A stretch of DNA of 64,000 nt from Polaribacter sp. Q13 (GTDB lineage: Bacteria; Bacteroidota; Bacteroidia; Flavobacteriales; Flavobacteriaceae): positions 764,001 to 828,000 of the forward strand of contig NZ_CP074436.1 in assembly GCF_016858305.2 (NCBI RefSeq). The letters are read 5' to 3'. How positions within the stretch are numbered: the first letter of the stretch is position 1; each line of letters begins with the position of its first letter. Below the pieces are notes generated by a model that saw nothing but the letters and a program-made list of their open reading frames with translations, was not told where the DNA came from and searched no databases. Positions 1-9,340 of the stretch are shown one piece after another. The translations under genes were made by a program, and so were the position numbers.

Positions 1-704
1 TTGGACATAAAGGAATCGATCATCAATATGTAGTGGTAGAACCCATCGAAAAATTGAATGTTTTAATGCATTTTTTATCGACTAAAGAAGGAGAACGCGG
101 AATTATTTTTTGTAAAACAAAAGCTGCCGTTAATAAATTAGCCAAAAATTTAGCAATCAATAAATTTTCATCAGGTGCTTTACACGGGAGTTTAACCCAA
201 GGGATTCGTGATCGCGTAATGGGACAATTTAGAGAAGGAAATATCGATATTTTGGTAGCAACAGATTTGGCTGCTCGTGGTATTGATGTAAAAGAAATAT
301 CTTACGTAGTAAATTACCATTTACCAGACAGATATGATACGTATGTGCATAGAAGTGGACGTACTGCTAGGGCAGGAGCAACCGGACTTTCTTTAAGTGT
401 GATACAACCAGAAGAATTAGAAGAAATTCCTGAATTTGAAGAAGATTTAGGTTTGACTTTTAAAGAATATAAAAAAGCAGATGCACAAAGTATAGAAGAC
501 AATAATACCATTCTGTGGGCTAAAAAAGTATTTAAGACAAAACCAAATCGTGCTATTTCAGAAGATTTAAAAGCAGAGATTAAAACAATTTTTCATCATT
601 TAACCAAAGAAGAATTGGTTGATAAAGTTTTATCGAATTATTTAGCACAGACAGCTAGTGCAAAGACAAAACCAGAGGTAATTAAAAAGAAGAAAAAGAA
701 ATAA
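1..704 (+). CDS. DEAD-box RNA helicase, C-terminal part (5' end outside window)
   Basis: The open frame runs in from before base 1 (first full codon at base 3), so this is the 3' part of a longer gene. What remains is the second RecA-like domain of an ATP-dependent RNA helicase: [17 protein letters not shown] (motif V) and HRSGRTAR (motif VI) are all present. These motifs bind RNA and hydrolyse ATP during duplex unwinding in ribosome assembly or mRNA turnover. After the helicase core comes a charged segment of about 90 residues and a lysine-rich tail, which probably contacts RNA; I do not see a clear DbpA-type domain. A second helicase gene follows 360 bp downstream on the same strand. The subfamily (RhlE/CsdA-like) cannot be fixed without the N-terminal half. 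Confidence 0.93.
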   Translation, partial: GHKGIDHQYVVVEPIEKLNVLMHFLSTKEGERGIIFCKTKAAVNKLAKNLAINKFSSGALHGSLTQGIRDRVMGQFREGNIDILVATDLAARGIDVKEISYVVNYHLPDRYDTYVHRSGRTARAGATGLSLSVIQPEELEEIPEFEEDLGLTFKEYKKADAQSIEDNNTILWAKKVFKTKPNRAISEDLKAEIKTIFHHLTKEELVDKVLSNYLAQTASAKTKPEVIKKKKKK

Positions 705-829
705 ACATTACTATTTTACCAAATATAAACATAGAAAACATAGACTATGTGAGCTATGTATTTATTAGGTGATTTTTGTAAATAGGTAAGTTATATAAAC
801 TGTCAATGGTAGTTATAAAAATTTAAGTT

Positions 830-991
830 ATACCAAATGAATTTTAAAATGATTGATCATAAATTTAAATTATTTTTTCTTAATAAGAGATAGAAAATCT
901 AATCATAGCCTTAGCTACGATTCTATTTTATATTGAATTAGTAAGGAAAAAGAAATGAATTTAATCAGTCATTTTGATGTTTATTTGGTAT
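830..991. repeat. MITE-like imperfect inverted-repeat element
   Basis: This fills most of the 360-bp gap between two helicase genes. The ends are perfect 9-bp inverted copies (ATACCAAAT at 830-838, ATTTGGTAT at 983-991), and the similarity continues imperfectly for about 30 bp inward on each side. The core is AT-rich and has no reading frame. A shortened relative lies at 57751-57794. The symmetry and the second copy argue for a small non-autonomous mobile element or repetitive palindrome; no matching transposase is in the window. Confidence 0.6.
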
Positions 992-1064
992 TAGTCTTAA
1001 TTTTATTCAACCAGACATCATTAAAAAAGTAAATGATACGATTTACTAAAAAAAAGAAATAAGT

Positions 1065-2372
1065 ATGGCAAATAACATTAAAAGTCAACAAGATATATTA
1101 GCAAAATTGCAGATTTCTGAGTTAAATCAGATGCAAAAAGAAGCGATTGCTACCATTAACAAAAACGATAATGTAATATTACTTTCTCCAACAGGAACAG
1201 GAAAAACATTGGCTTTTTCTTTACCTTTATTAGAGTTTTTAGATCCAAATTTAGAAGAAGTACAAGCTTTAATTTTAGTCCCTTCTAGAGAATTAGCAAT
1301 TCAAATAGAACAGGTAATTCGTTCTATGGGTTCTGGTTTTAAAGTAAATGCGGTGTATGGTGGTAGACCGATGTCTAAAGATAAGATAGAATTAAAACAT
1401 ATTCCTGCAATTTTAATAGGAACACCAGGTAGAATATCCGATCATTTTGCAAACGATCGTTTTTCTAAAGAGTATATTAAAACTCTAATTTTAGATGAAT
1501 TTGATAAATCTTTAGAGGTCGGTTTTGAATATGAAATGCGTAATATTATCAATCAATTATCTTTAAATAAACGCATATTAACTTCTGCAACACAAGGAGT
1601 TGATATTCCTGACTTTGTAGGTTTAAGTAAACCAAATACAATTAATTATTTAAAAGCGGTAACATCTAAATTACAAGTAAGAACAGTAGTTTCTCCGGCT
1701 AAAAATAAACTAAATACCTTATTACATTTACTAAATCATTTAGGAAATAAGCAAGGTATCGTTTTTTGTAATTTAAAAGATTCTATAAATAATGTAAGTA
1801 CATTTTTAGAGAGTAAGAATATAAAACATGGCTGTTTTAGTGGAGGGATGGAACAAAAGGATAGAGAACGTTCTTTAATTAAATTTAGAAACGGAACCAA
1901 TCAATTGTTAATAGCTACAGATTTAGCTGCAAGAGGTATCGATGTACCAGAAATGAGTTTTATAATTCATTATGAATTACCACAAGCAGTTGAAGAGTTT
2001 ACACACAGAAATGGACGTACAGCAAGAGTTTCTGCAGAAGGAACTGCATTTGTTTTAAAATGGAAAGACGAACGTTTACCAGATTTCATTAAAAATGCTG
2101 ATGTACAAGATATTTCTAAACAAGCAGAAAGAAGTCCTATTTTTTGGGAAACTTTATTTATATCTGGAGGTAGAAAAGATAAAATTTCTAAAGGAGATAT
2201 TGCTGGTTTGTTTATAAAACAAGGAAAATTAAGCAAAGATCAATTAGGTGCAATAGAGTTGAAACAAGATTGTGCTTTTGTGGCAGTTCCATCAACATTA
2301 ACAGAAGAATTGATAGAGAAACTAAACAACTCTCGTTTAAAAAAGAAAAAAGTACGTATTTACGAAGTGTAA
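1065..2372 (+). CDS. DEAD-box RNA helicase with DbpA-type C-terminal RNA-binding domain
   Basis: This is a complete 435-residue ATP-dependent RNA helicase. Visible motifs are SPTGTGKT (Walker A, about 41-48), PSRELA (73-78), TPGR (120-123), DEFD in place of DEAD (144-147), SAT (174-176), [11 protein letters not shown] (284-294) and HRNGRTAR (314-321). Residues of about 363-435 match the DbpA RNA-binding domain, which in E. coli DbpA recognises 23S rRNA hairpin 92. A role in 50S subunit assembly is therefore likely (inference). The DEFD variant keeps the catalytic Asp-Glu and should still hydrolyse ATP. The next gene starts 4 bp after the stop, so the two are probably co-transcribed. Confidence 0.93.
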   Translation: MANNIKSQQDILAKLQISELNQMQKEAIATINKNDNVILLSPTGTGKTLAFSLPLLEFLDPNLEEVQALILVPSRELAIQIEQVIRSMGSGFKVNAVYGGRPMSKDKIELKHIPAILIGTPGRISDHFANDRFSKEYIKTLILDEFDKSLEVGFEYEMRNIINQLSLNKRILTSATQGVDIPDFVGLSKPNTINYLKAVTSKLQVRTVVSPAKNKLNTLLHLLNHLGNKQGIVFCNLKDSINNVSTFLESKNIKHGCFSGGMEQKDRERSLIKFRNGTNQLLIATDLAARGIDVPEMSFIIHYELPQAVEEFTHRNGRTARVSAEGTAFVLKWKDERLPDFIKNADVQDISKQAERSPIFWETLFISGGRKDKISKGDIAGLFIKQGKLSKDQLGAIELKQDCAFVAVPSTLTEELIEKLNNSRLKKKKVRIYEV

Positions 2373-2376
2373 GAAT

Positions 2377-3912
2377 ATGAGTAATAAAGAATTAAATACA
2401 GAGGTAAGTTCGTGTATCAATACCCTTCAAAAGTTATTGGAAGACACGAATCAACTTTTTGAATTGCCAGAGGAGCAAAGAGTCGCACTTTTTAAAGTTG
2501 CTGGCGAATTGTCTCGTCCTAATCGTGATGAATTTCAGCGCAGACGTAAAGACGCTAAAAAAGCGGCAAAACGTAAAATGATTGAAAGCGATAAACACGC
2601 TAGAAAATCTACTGGAATTCGTTCTGCAAGAGAAGCTGCATTATTTGTAGCGCCAAAATTATTAGGGGCAGCAGAATTAAATGAAGATACGCCAGAATTA
2701 GAATCGCCTAGAAATTGTTATGTATGTAAAAAGGTTTTTACCAAGTTGCATCATTTTTACGATACGATGTGTACAGAATGTGGCGATTTAAATTACGCAA
2801 AACGTTTTCAAACAACAGATTTAAAAGGTCAAGTAGCTGTAATTACAGGTTCTCGATTAAAAATCGGATATCACATTACCTTAATGTGTTTACGTTCTGG
2901 AGCAACCGTTGTGGCAACAACTCGTTTTCCTGCAGATTCAGCGATTCGTTTTGCTAAAGAAGAAGATTATAAAGATTGGAGTCATCGTTTGCATATTCAC
3001 GGCTTAGATTTAAGACACATACCAAGTGTAGAGATTTTCTGTAATTATATAGAACAAAAATACGATCGATTAGATATTTTAATTAATAATGCAGCGCAAA
3101 CTGTAAGACGTCCGTCTGGTTTTTATCACCATTTAATGGAAAACGAAAAGAAACCGATAGATCAATTACCAAAGTTAGCACAAAGGTTATTACAGGATCA
3201 TGAAGGTTGTTTAGAAGAATTGTCTAGCTTAAGTGTATCTACTGCTAAAACCGATAAAAATAATGTGTTGCCAGTTACTTGGCACGGACCAGAACCAGGA
3301 ATAGGCTTAAGAAACTCTGCTGAATTATCTCAAATTCCGTATAGTTTTGATAATTCATTACAAACGGCAGAAGTTTTTCCGGAAGGCGAATTAGATGCAG
3401 ATTTACAACAAGTAGATTTAAGAAAAACCAACAGTTGGCGTTTAAAATTAGGAGAAATAGAAACTACAGAAATGGTGGAAGTACAGTTGGTAAATGCTGT
3501 GGCTCCGTTTGTATTGTGTAATCGTTTGTCTAATTTAATGATGAAAGAAAATACGGGTAAAAAACACATTATCAATGTAACTGCGATGGAAGGGAAGTTC
3601 CATCGATTTAAAAAGGTCGACAGACATCCGCATACAAATATGGCAAAAGCGGCCTTAAATATGTTAACGCATACTTCTGCATCTACATTTGCCAAGAAAG
3701 GTATTTATATGAACGCAGTTGATACAGGTTGGGTTACAGATGAAGATCCTGCAGAATTATCTAAGCATAAAGTAGAAACGCACGATTTTCAGCCACCATT
3801 AGATATTGTAGATGGTGCCGCAAGAGTTATGGATCCTTTAATTGACGGAATTAATACAGGAAAACATTGGTCGGGTAAATTCTTAAAAGATTATTTTCCA
3901 ATAGATTGGTAG
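2377..3912 (+). CDS. Zinc-ribbon SDR-family oxidoreductase-like protein
   Basis: This 511-residue protein has a three-part layout. A basic, probably helical N-terminus (1-110) is followed by a four-cysteine zinc-ribbon-like knuckle (CYVC at 114-117, CTEC at 132-135). A Rossmann SDR domain follows from about 150, with TGSRLKIG as a variant nucleotide-binding loop and LINNAAQ as the NNAG-like motif. The SDR region carries an insertion of about 100 residues, and where the YxxxK motif is expected the sequence reads TNMAK, so the usual catalytic tyrosine is a threonine. It is therefore uncertain that it is a dehydrogenase; a binding or regulatory role is possible. It lies 4 bp after the DbpA-like helicase, which hints at an RNA-linked job. 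Function unknown. Confidence 0.85.
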   Translation: MSNKELNTEVSSCINTLQKLLEDTNQLFELPEEQRVALFKVAGELSRPNRDEFQRRRKDAKKAAKRKMIESDKHARKSTGIRSAREAALFVAPKLLGAAELNEDTPELESPRNCYVCKKVFTKLHHFYDTMCTECGDLNYAKRFQTTDLKGQVAVITGSRLKIGYHITLMCLRSGATVVATTRFPADSAIRFAKEEDYKDWSHRLHIHGLDLRHIPSVEIFCNYIEQKYDRLDILINNAAQTVRRPSGFYHHLMENEKKPIDQLPKLAQRLLQDHEGCLEELSSLSVSTAKTDKNNVLPVTWHGPEPGIGLRNSAELSQIPYSFDNSLQTAEVFPEGELDADLQQVDLRKTNSWRLKLGEIETTEMVEVQLVNAVAPFVLCNRLSNLMMKENTGKKHIINVTAMEGKFHRFKKVDRHPHTNMAKAALNMLTHTSASTFAKKGIYMNAVDTGWVTDEDPAELSKHKVETHDFQPPLDIVDGAARVMDPLIDGINTGKHWSGKFLKDYFPIDW

Positions 3913-3952
3913 CATTTTAAAGTACCTTATTTTAAGGTAAGAATAAAATTTT

Positions 3953-3997
3953 AAAAGGAATACTAATGGTCTAAAATCATAAGTATTCCTTTTTTTA
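3953..3997 (+). terminator. Rho-independent terminator after the helicase/SDR operon
   Basis: The stem AAGGAATACT (3955-3964) pairs perfectly with AGTATTCCTT (3982-3991), extended by A/T pairs and followed by a T run. It lies about 40 bp after the SDR stop codon. Confidence 0.8.
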
Positions 3998-4101
3998 TAG
4001 TTCATTTTGTTCGTTTTTTTTGTTCATATGAAACAAAATCAGTAACTTAGAAAAGTTACTTTCTTGTAACATTATTTATGAACCACTTAAAACTTATAAT
4101 T

Positions 4102-4368
4102 ATGTTAGCATTTAGAACTGAAATTAGAAATTCACCAAAAGAACAAACCTTAAAAATATATTTAAGTGATACTTCGTTTGATGTTGGATTAAAAAATTTG
4201 TTAGAAAATATCAACGGAGTGCGTATTGTTGAAGTTCAAGAAAGTATCAGTAGAAATAGAGTAGAAGAAAATGTAACAATTTACAGGAAAGAAAAACATT
4301 CCATTAATACTATAAAAGATAAGGTAGATACTTTCTTAGGAATTTATTTTGAGAAGATAATAGTGTAA
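4102..4368 (+). CDS. Small hypothetical protein
   Basis: I do not recognise a family for this 88-residue protein (96 if the upstream ATG at 4078 is used). I chose 4102 because the 20 bases before it look like an AT-rich Bacteroidetes leader, and the extra residues from 4078 do not look like the start of the fold. It is mixed alpha/beta and charged, with no signal peptide or membrane segment. The central part (GVRIVEVQESISRNR) and the regular alternation suggest a small ferredoxin-like fold, but that is a guess. It sits alone between two terminated units, just upstream of the cold-shock gene. Confidence 0.6.
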   Translation: MLAFRTEIRNSPKEQTLKIYLSDTSFDVGLKNLLENINGVRIVEVQESISRNRVEENVTIYRKEKHSINTIKDKVDTFLGIYFEKIIV

Positions 4369-4459
4369 GTATTGCTTTTAAAGACTGTATTTTATAGATA
4401 GGTTTTGTTGAGTAAAATGATAAATAAAATAAAAAATAAAAAAGAATTCAATTATAAGG

Positions 4460-4489
4460 TTGTATATCAGAAAAATGGAACCATCTTTG
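4460..4489 (+). promoter_or_regulatory. Predicted promoter of the cold-shock gene
   Basis: TTG at 4460-4462, a 19-bp spacer, then CATCTTTG at 4482-4489, one base off the Bacteroidetes -7 consensus TAnnTTTG. Transcription would start about 30 bp before the ATG, leaving a short AT-rich leader. Confidence 0.55.
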
Positions 4490-4525
4490 CAATATAATTA
4501 GTATTATAAATTTAACAACATTATT

Positions 4526-4717
4526 ATGAGTAAAGGTACAGTAAAGTTTTTCAACGAAACAAAAGGATTTGGTTTTATTACTGAAGAAGGAGTAAGCAAA
4601 GATCATTTTGTACACGTTTCTGGTTTAATTGATGAAATTAGAGAAGGTGACGAAGTTGAATTCGACTTACAAGAAGGAAACAAAGGTTTAAACGCAGTTA
4701 ACGTAAAAGTTATCTAA
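4526..4717 (+). CDS. Cold-shock protein (CspA family)
   Basis: This 63-residue protein is a single cold-shock domain (OB fold) that binds single-stranded RNA/DNA and melts secondary structure. RNP1 is seen as KGFGFI (residues 13-18) and RNP2 as HFVHVS (27-32). The start MSKGTVKFF is typical and the length is standard for the family. It is a stand-alone transcription unit with its own promoter and a strong terminator. Family members may be cold-induced or constitutive; nothing in the short leader decides which. Confidence 0.96.
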   Translation: MSKGTVKFFNETKGFGFITEEGVSKDHFVHVSGLIDEIREGDEVEFDLQEGNKGLNAVNVKVI

Positions 4718-4737
4718 GAAATATACTTAAAGTTTTA

Positions 4738-4772
4738 TAAAAGCCCATCAATTAATTGATGGGCTTTTTTTT
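4738..4772 (+). terminator. Strong terminator after the cold-shock gene
   Basis: A near-perfect palindrome with GC-containing arms (AAGCCCATCAATT and its complement) ends in eight T residues, about 20 bp after the stop codon. Confidence 0.9.
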
Positions 4773-4827
4773 GTTACAATTCTTTAGAAAAAACTATTCT
4801 AAGATTACCTTAGACTATAAAAGAATT

Positions 4828-4963
4828 AAAAAAGGTTGTCTTTAAAGAATTATATCTTGCCACATTCTTGTTTCAGTATTTGAACTTACCGAAAATCTAT
4901 CTTTATAAGAATCTGAAATAAATTCAGATTGACAAAATTCTTCTTTTTTAGACAACCTTTTTT
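4828..4963. repeat. Intergenic repeat with terminator-like ends, copy 1
   Basis: GGTTGTCT near 4834-4841 and AGACAACC at 4950-4957 form the outer stem, flanked by an A run on the left and a T run on the right, so either strand could terminate. Inside is a segment at 4913-4934 whose exact reverse complement occurs at 16482-16503 in a second element of the same design. It lies between convergent genes (cold-shock gene and amidohydrolase), the usual place for bidirectional terminators. Confidence 0.65.
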
Positions 4964-4969
4964 ATAATG

Positions 4970-6271
4970 TTATTTAGTTTTGTATTTATTAGTGTAACGT
5001 TTCCAAAGTTTTGTTTGATGTGTTTCTAAGCTAATTTTTCTTCCTTGTATAAAAGCATCCGTTAGAATGTTACCTCTCATATCTAAAGCATCACCTTTAG
5101 AAACAAATAGTGTAGCATCTTTACCAACTTCTAAGGTACCTACTAAATCATCAATTCCTAATATTTTAGCATTATTAGAAGTAATCATTTTTAAGGCTTC
5201 TTCCTTATCAATCCCATAAGCAGCATAGGTTCCTGCATAAAAAGGTAAATTTCTAGTATTCATACGTTCCATTTGTCCTTCCATACCTAAACCTACTGTA
5301 ATACCTTTATCAATTAAAATCTTAGCATTTCTATACGGCAAGTCGTAATCATCATCTTCAGCATCTGGAACTCTATGAGCTCTTTCTATAACAACCGGAA
5401 TCTTGTTTTGAAGCAATAAATTGGCTACATTTTCTACACCTTTTGCATGCACTAATACCATGTTTTTAATTCCTAATTTTTTAAAAGATTGAATGGCATC
5501 TGTAATTTCTTTTTCACCATTTACATGTATAAAAATCTTTTGACTACCGTTAAATAGTCCTTTTGTAGCTCTAAAAGGAAGGTTTTCTATAGAAGAGTTA
5601 CTATTTAAATAATTTTTAGCATCTAAAAAGAAAGTAGAAATCTTAGCAATTTTTTCTGCATATTTATCATCTTCCTTTAAAGCAGGATCTTCGCCCATCC
5701 AATAACGACCCCGAGTTAAACTAGAAGGCCAATTAATATGAACGGCATCATCTTTTTTAAGAACAGCGTCTTCCCAGTTCCAGGCATCAAATTGCACAAT
5801 AGATGAAGTTCCTGAAATGGTGCCACCACGAGGAGTTATTTGTCCCATAAAAACACCATTTGGCCTCATAGATTCTGTTACCTTACTCTCTGCATTATAG
5901 GCAATTAAACTTCTAATATGTGGTAGCATAGAACCTACTTCGTCTTCATCATCTGTAGCTCTTACAGCATCTATTTCTACCAAACCTAAAGAGGAATTAG
6001 CGGCAATAAACCCCGGATAAATATGTTTTCCGGTTGCATTTATAATGGTACCCATTCTTGCAATTCGCATCATTGCAGAACCTACAAAAGCAATTTTTCC
6101 ATTTTCGAACATGATTAGTGAATTTTCAATTACTTTTCCATTTCCTAAATGTGCGGTTGCTCCTTCAATAGAAAAAGCAGTGGTTTGCTTTGGTGCAGGT
6201 GTTTGTTGTGCGGTAATGTTTCCTAAACAGCATAAGAAACACATCAAACTAAATATATATTGTTTTTTCAT
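4970..6271 (-). CDS. Exported amidohydrolase-fold protein lacking the metal-site HxH
   Basis: This 433-residue protein has a clear signal peptide (hydrophobic stretch to about 20, ending near ITAQQ). The body follows the amidohydrolase/imidazolonepropionase-like pattern: a small beta-sandwich start (ENGKIAFVGSA), GKHIYPGFI before the barrel, and a C-terminal GTLEVGKDATLFV strand pair. The HxH that should follow GFI is AANSS instead, so the first two metal ligands are missing. It may be a non-catalytic partner of the larger amidohydrolase encoded just upstream; the genes are 20 bp apart on the same strand and probably one operon. Substrate unknown. Loss of activity is inferred from the missing residues. 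Confidence 0.85.
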   Translation of the reverse strand: MKKQYIFSLMCFLCCLGNITAQQTPAPKQTTAFSIEGATAHLGNGKVIENSLIMFENGKIAFVGSAMMRIARMGTIINATGKHIYPGFIAANSSLGLVEIDAVRATDDEDEVGSMLPHIRSLIAYNAESKVTESMRPNGVFMGQITPRGGTISGTSSIVQFDAWNWEDAVLKKDDAVHINWPSSLTRGRYWMGEDPALKEDDKYAEKIAKISTFFLDAKNYLNSNSSIENLPFRATKGLFNGSQKIFIHVNGEKEITDAIQSFKKLGIKNMVLVHAKGVENVANLLLQNKIPVVIERAHRVPDAEDDDYDLPYRNAKILIDKGITVGLGMEGQMERMNTRNLPFYAGTYAAYGIDKEEALKMITSNNAKILGIDDLVGTLEVGKDATLFVSKGDALDMRGNILTDAFIQGRKISLETHQTKLWKRYTNKYKTK

Positions 6272-6291
6272 TTTGTCTATTTTTTAAATGA

Positions 6292-9243
6292 TTATAGGGT
6301 ATCGCAATGAAAGTTCTGATTGCTTTTTTTCTTAGGTATCACAGTTTTTCCACCTTTCATTTTTTCTGAAAGCATCATTTTTAATAATTTACTTTTCTCT
6401 TCTTTTATAGATTTTCTTTTCTCTACATCTTTTTCAATATCAAAATAAATTACTCCGTCTATAATTGTTTTTTCCGCTTTCGCGTAAATAGATAAAGGAT
6501 TAGCACTCCAAACAACCACATCTCCATCTTTACCTATTTTAATAGATCCTGTTCTGTTGTCTAAATGCAATAATTTTGCAGGATTAATGGTTACCATTTT
6601 CCAAGCTTCTAATTCAGACATTCCACCATATTTAATTGTTTTTGCAGCTTCTTGATTCAATCTTCTAGACATTTCTCTGTCATCAGAATTAATTGCAACG
6701 GTAATTCCTTGGTTGTGCATAATAGCCGCATTATAAGGTATGGCATCTAAAACTTCATATTTATACGCCCACCAATCAGAAAAAGTAGAAGCACCAACAC
6801 CGTGTTCCTTCATTTTATCGGCAACTTTATAACCCTCTAAAATATGTGTGAAAGTGTTGATGTTAAAATTGAATTTCTCTGCAACTTTCATCAACATATT
6901 AATTTCTGATTGCACATAAGAATGACAAGAAATAAAACGTTCTTTATTAAGAATTTCGGCTAAAGTTTCCATTTCTATATCTTTTCGATACGGTTTTCCG
7001 CTTTTCTTTAAAGCATCATATTCTTTTGCTCTTTGAAAATAATCTATAAAAACTTGTTCTGTTCCCATTCTAGTTTGCGGAAATCGGATAGTATTACTTT
7101 CTCCCCAATTAGATTGTTTTACATTTTCTCCTAACGCAAATTTTATAAATTTAGGAGAATTTTTATAAATTAGTCCTTCAACATTTTCTCCCCATTTTAG
7201 TTTGATAATTGCAGAGCGCCCACCAATTGGATTTGCAGAACCATGTAAAATCTGAATAGAGGTAACGCCACCTGCTAAATTTCTATAAATATTAATGTCA
7301 TTAGGATTTACAACATCTTCTATAGAAACTTCTGCAGTAGAATTATGACCAGCTTCGTTTACAGCAGATGTAGCAATGTGTGAATGTTCATCTATAATAC
7401 CTGCGGTTACGTATTTACCGGTTCCATCAATTGTTTTTGCGGCTCTAGACTTTAAGTTTTTACCAATTTCAGCAATCTTTCCTTCTTTAATTAAAATATC
7501 TGTATTTTCTAAAATCCCATCGTTTTCAGAAGTCCAAACGGTGGCATTTTTGATTAAGATCGTTTCTTGTTTTGGTAAGCTAAAATTACCAAAACCTATA
7601 TTCGGATAACTAATGGGTAAAATAGTTAAATCCTCTTTCTTTTTCTTAGGCTCTTTCTTTTTAGCTTCTTTTTTAAATGTTTTTGATGCCGACCAACCAG
7701 ATTCATTCCCAGCCTCATCATAAGCAGTTCCCTGCATTACATTAGATGCATTAATAATTTGACCAATCAACCTTGTGTAACCTTCATCGTTAATTGTTAG
7801 GTGAATCCGTCCGTCTTTAAAAGAAAAGGTAGCTTTTAATTTTTCATCTCCTTTTTTTACAACACCTGTTTGTTTTGCTCCCTTACCTGTAATGATAAGT
7901 GAATAATATTTGCCATTAACGCTTATAGTATAATCACCTGTAATATCTTTGATATCCATATCATTCACAACATTTTTATCACCTTGAACCCAGTTTTCAT
8001 AAATGGTTGTTTTGCTATCGAAAATAGCACCAGAAGTTATAATAAAGTTAGCATAACTTCCTTTATTTAAATTACCAATAGTTGTTTTACCTAATAATTT
8101 TGCAGGAATCGTAGTTAAAGCTTCTAATGCTTTTTCTTCGTTTAAACCATATTTAATAGCTTTCTGTAAGTTTTTTAGAAAGTCGTCTGTCTTTTTTAAT
8201 TTGTGTGTAGTTAGTGCAAAATTAATTCCGTTTTTAGCTAATACACTTAAGTTTGTTGGTTGCTGATTCCATTTACGCAAATCACCCAGAGCAATTTGTT
8301 TTGCAATTAAGGGATTGCTAACATCATAGGCATCCTGAAAATTAATAGGAATTATTAAACTAGCATTTGTGTTTTTAATTTCATCAATTCTTTCATATTC
8401 ATCTCCGCCACCTAAAATGGTGTATTGAATATTAAACTCGTCACCAATTTTATCTGCTCTTAAAAGATCTAGCCAACTGCCAGCTTCAAAAATTTGCAGT
8501 AAACTTTTATTTGCATTTAAAGCCTCTAAAGATTGGTCTTTATTTTTAGCATTTCCATCTGCATACCATTTTGCATCTAAATACATTTGACGCAATAAAG
8601 CCATAGCACCCATTTTAGAAGTAGGGTAGGCTTGTTTAGATAAAGTACTTTTACTAAATGATAAATATTGAGCTGACGAATTTTCTAAAATTCTATACGC
8701 ATCAGAGGAGTTAGGGTTTAAAGCAACCAACATTCCGTTTCCTCGCACAATTCCGTCTTGTAAATGTGTATTTACAACTCCAAAACCAGCTTTTAAATAA
8801 TCAGTAGCTTTTTTGTCATCGAATTTAAAAGAATTTTCAGCTTTGGTTTCTGGTCTAATATGATCGTTCCAATAAAAACCTTTTCTGGTGGCATCATATT
8901 GTGGTTTTTCGTTTCTTCTGCTAGAAGGACTCTTTTTTGGCTTTTCAATTCCAAAACTGGCATACATATCTATAAATGAAGGATAGATTATTTTTCCTTC
9001 TAAATCGATAATTTCAGTTCCTTTTGGTATGGATACAGATTTACCTACAGATAAAACTTTACCCTCTTTTATAAGTAAAATTCCTTTTGTTATAATTTTC
9101 TGAGGAGTAACATAAATAGTAGCATTTTTAAAAGCGACCGTTTTGTTAAATGTTGATTTTACACCTGTATTTGTAGGGAAATATTCTTGCGAGTGCATAG
9201 AAAAAGCTACAAATAAGGAGAAAAATAAGAGTAATTTTCTCAT
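6292..9243 (-). CDS. Exported two-module amidohydrolase
   Basis: This 983-residue protein has a signal peptide (1-18, cleavage near SQE) and two amidohydrolase modules. The N-terminal module (about 30-420) has the fold signatures but no HxH (IDMYASFG at 91-98). The C-terminal module (about 560-960) is complete, with HSH at 620-622, H774, H800 and D854/D855 in AINSDD, the expected ligands of a metal-dependent hydrolase acting on C-N or related bonds. A lysine-rich linker (525-537) separates the modules. It probably works in the periplasm. It leads an operon with the 433-residue amidohydrolase-like protein. Such pairs are common in Bacteroidetes but I know of no established substrate. Confidence 0.9.
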   Translation of the reverse strand: MRKLLLFFSLFVAFSMHSQEYFPTNTGVKSTFNKTVAFKNATIYVTPQKIITKGILLIKEGKVLSVGKSVSIPKGTEIIDLEGKIIYPSFIDMYASFGIEKPKKSPSSRRNEKPQYDATRKGFYWNDHIRPETKAENSFKFDDKKATDYLKAGFGVVNTHLQDGIVRGNGMLVALNPNSSDAYRILENSSAQYLSFSKSTLSKQAYPTSKMGAMALLRQMYLDAKWYADGNAKNKDQSLEALNANKSLLQIFEAGSWLDLLRADKIGDEFNIQYTILGGGDEYERIDEIKNTNASLIIPINFQDAYDVSNPLIAKQIALGDLRKWNQQPTNLSVLAKNGINFALTTHKLKKTDDFLKNLQKAIKYGLNEEKALEALTTIPAKLLGKTTIGNLNKGSYANFIITSGAIFDSKTTIYENWVQGDKNVVNDMDIKDITGDYTISVNGKYYSLIITGKGAKQTGVVKKGDEKLKATFSFKDGRIHLTINDEGYTRLIGQIINASNVMQGTAYDEAGNESGWSASKTFKKEAKKKEPKKKKEDLTILPISYPNIGFGNFSLPKQETILIKNATVWTSENDGILENTDILIKEGKIAEIGKNLKSRAAKTIDGTGKYVTAGIIDEHSHIATSAVNEAGHNSTAEVSIEDVVNPNDINIYRNLAGGVTSIQILHGSANPIGGRSAIIKLKWGENVEGLIYKNSPKFIKFALGENVKQSNWGESNTIRFPQTRMGTEQVFIDYFQRAKEYDALKKSGKPYRKDIEMETLAEILNKERFISCHSYVQSEINMLMKVAEKFNFNINTFTHILEGYKVADKMKEHGVGASTFSDWWAYKYEVLDAIPYNAAIMHNQGITVAINSDDREMSRRLNQEAAKTIKYGGMSELEAWKMVTINPAKLLHLDNRTGSIKIGKDGDVVVWSANPLSIYAKAEKTIIDGVIYFDIEKDVEKRKSIKEEKSKLLKMMLSEKMKGGKTVIPKKKSNQNFHCDTL

Positions 9244-9340
9244 ATAAGTTAGGTTGTATAAAGTGAATTAAGTTTCTAAAATAATTAGAACCATTTTGTA
9301 AAATGTTAAAAGAAGTTATTTTAACATAATTTTAAGAGTT

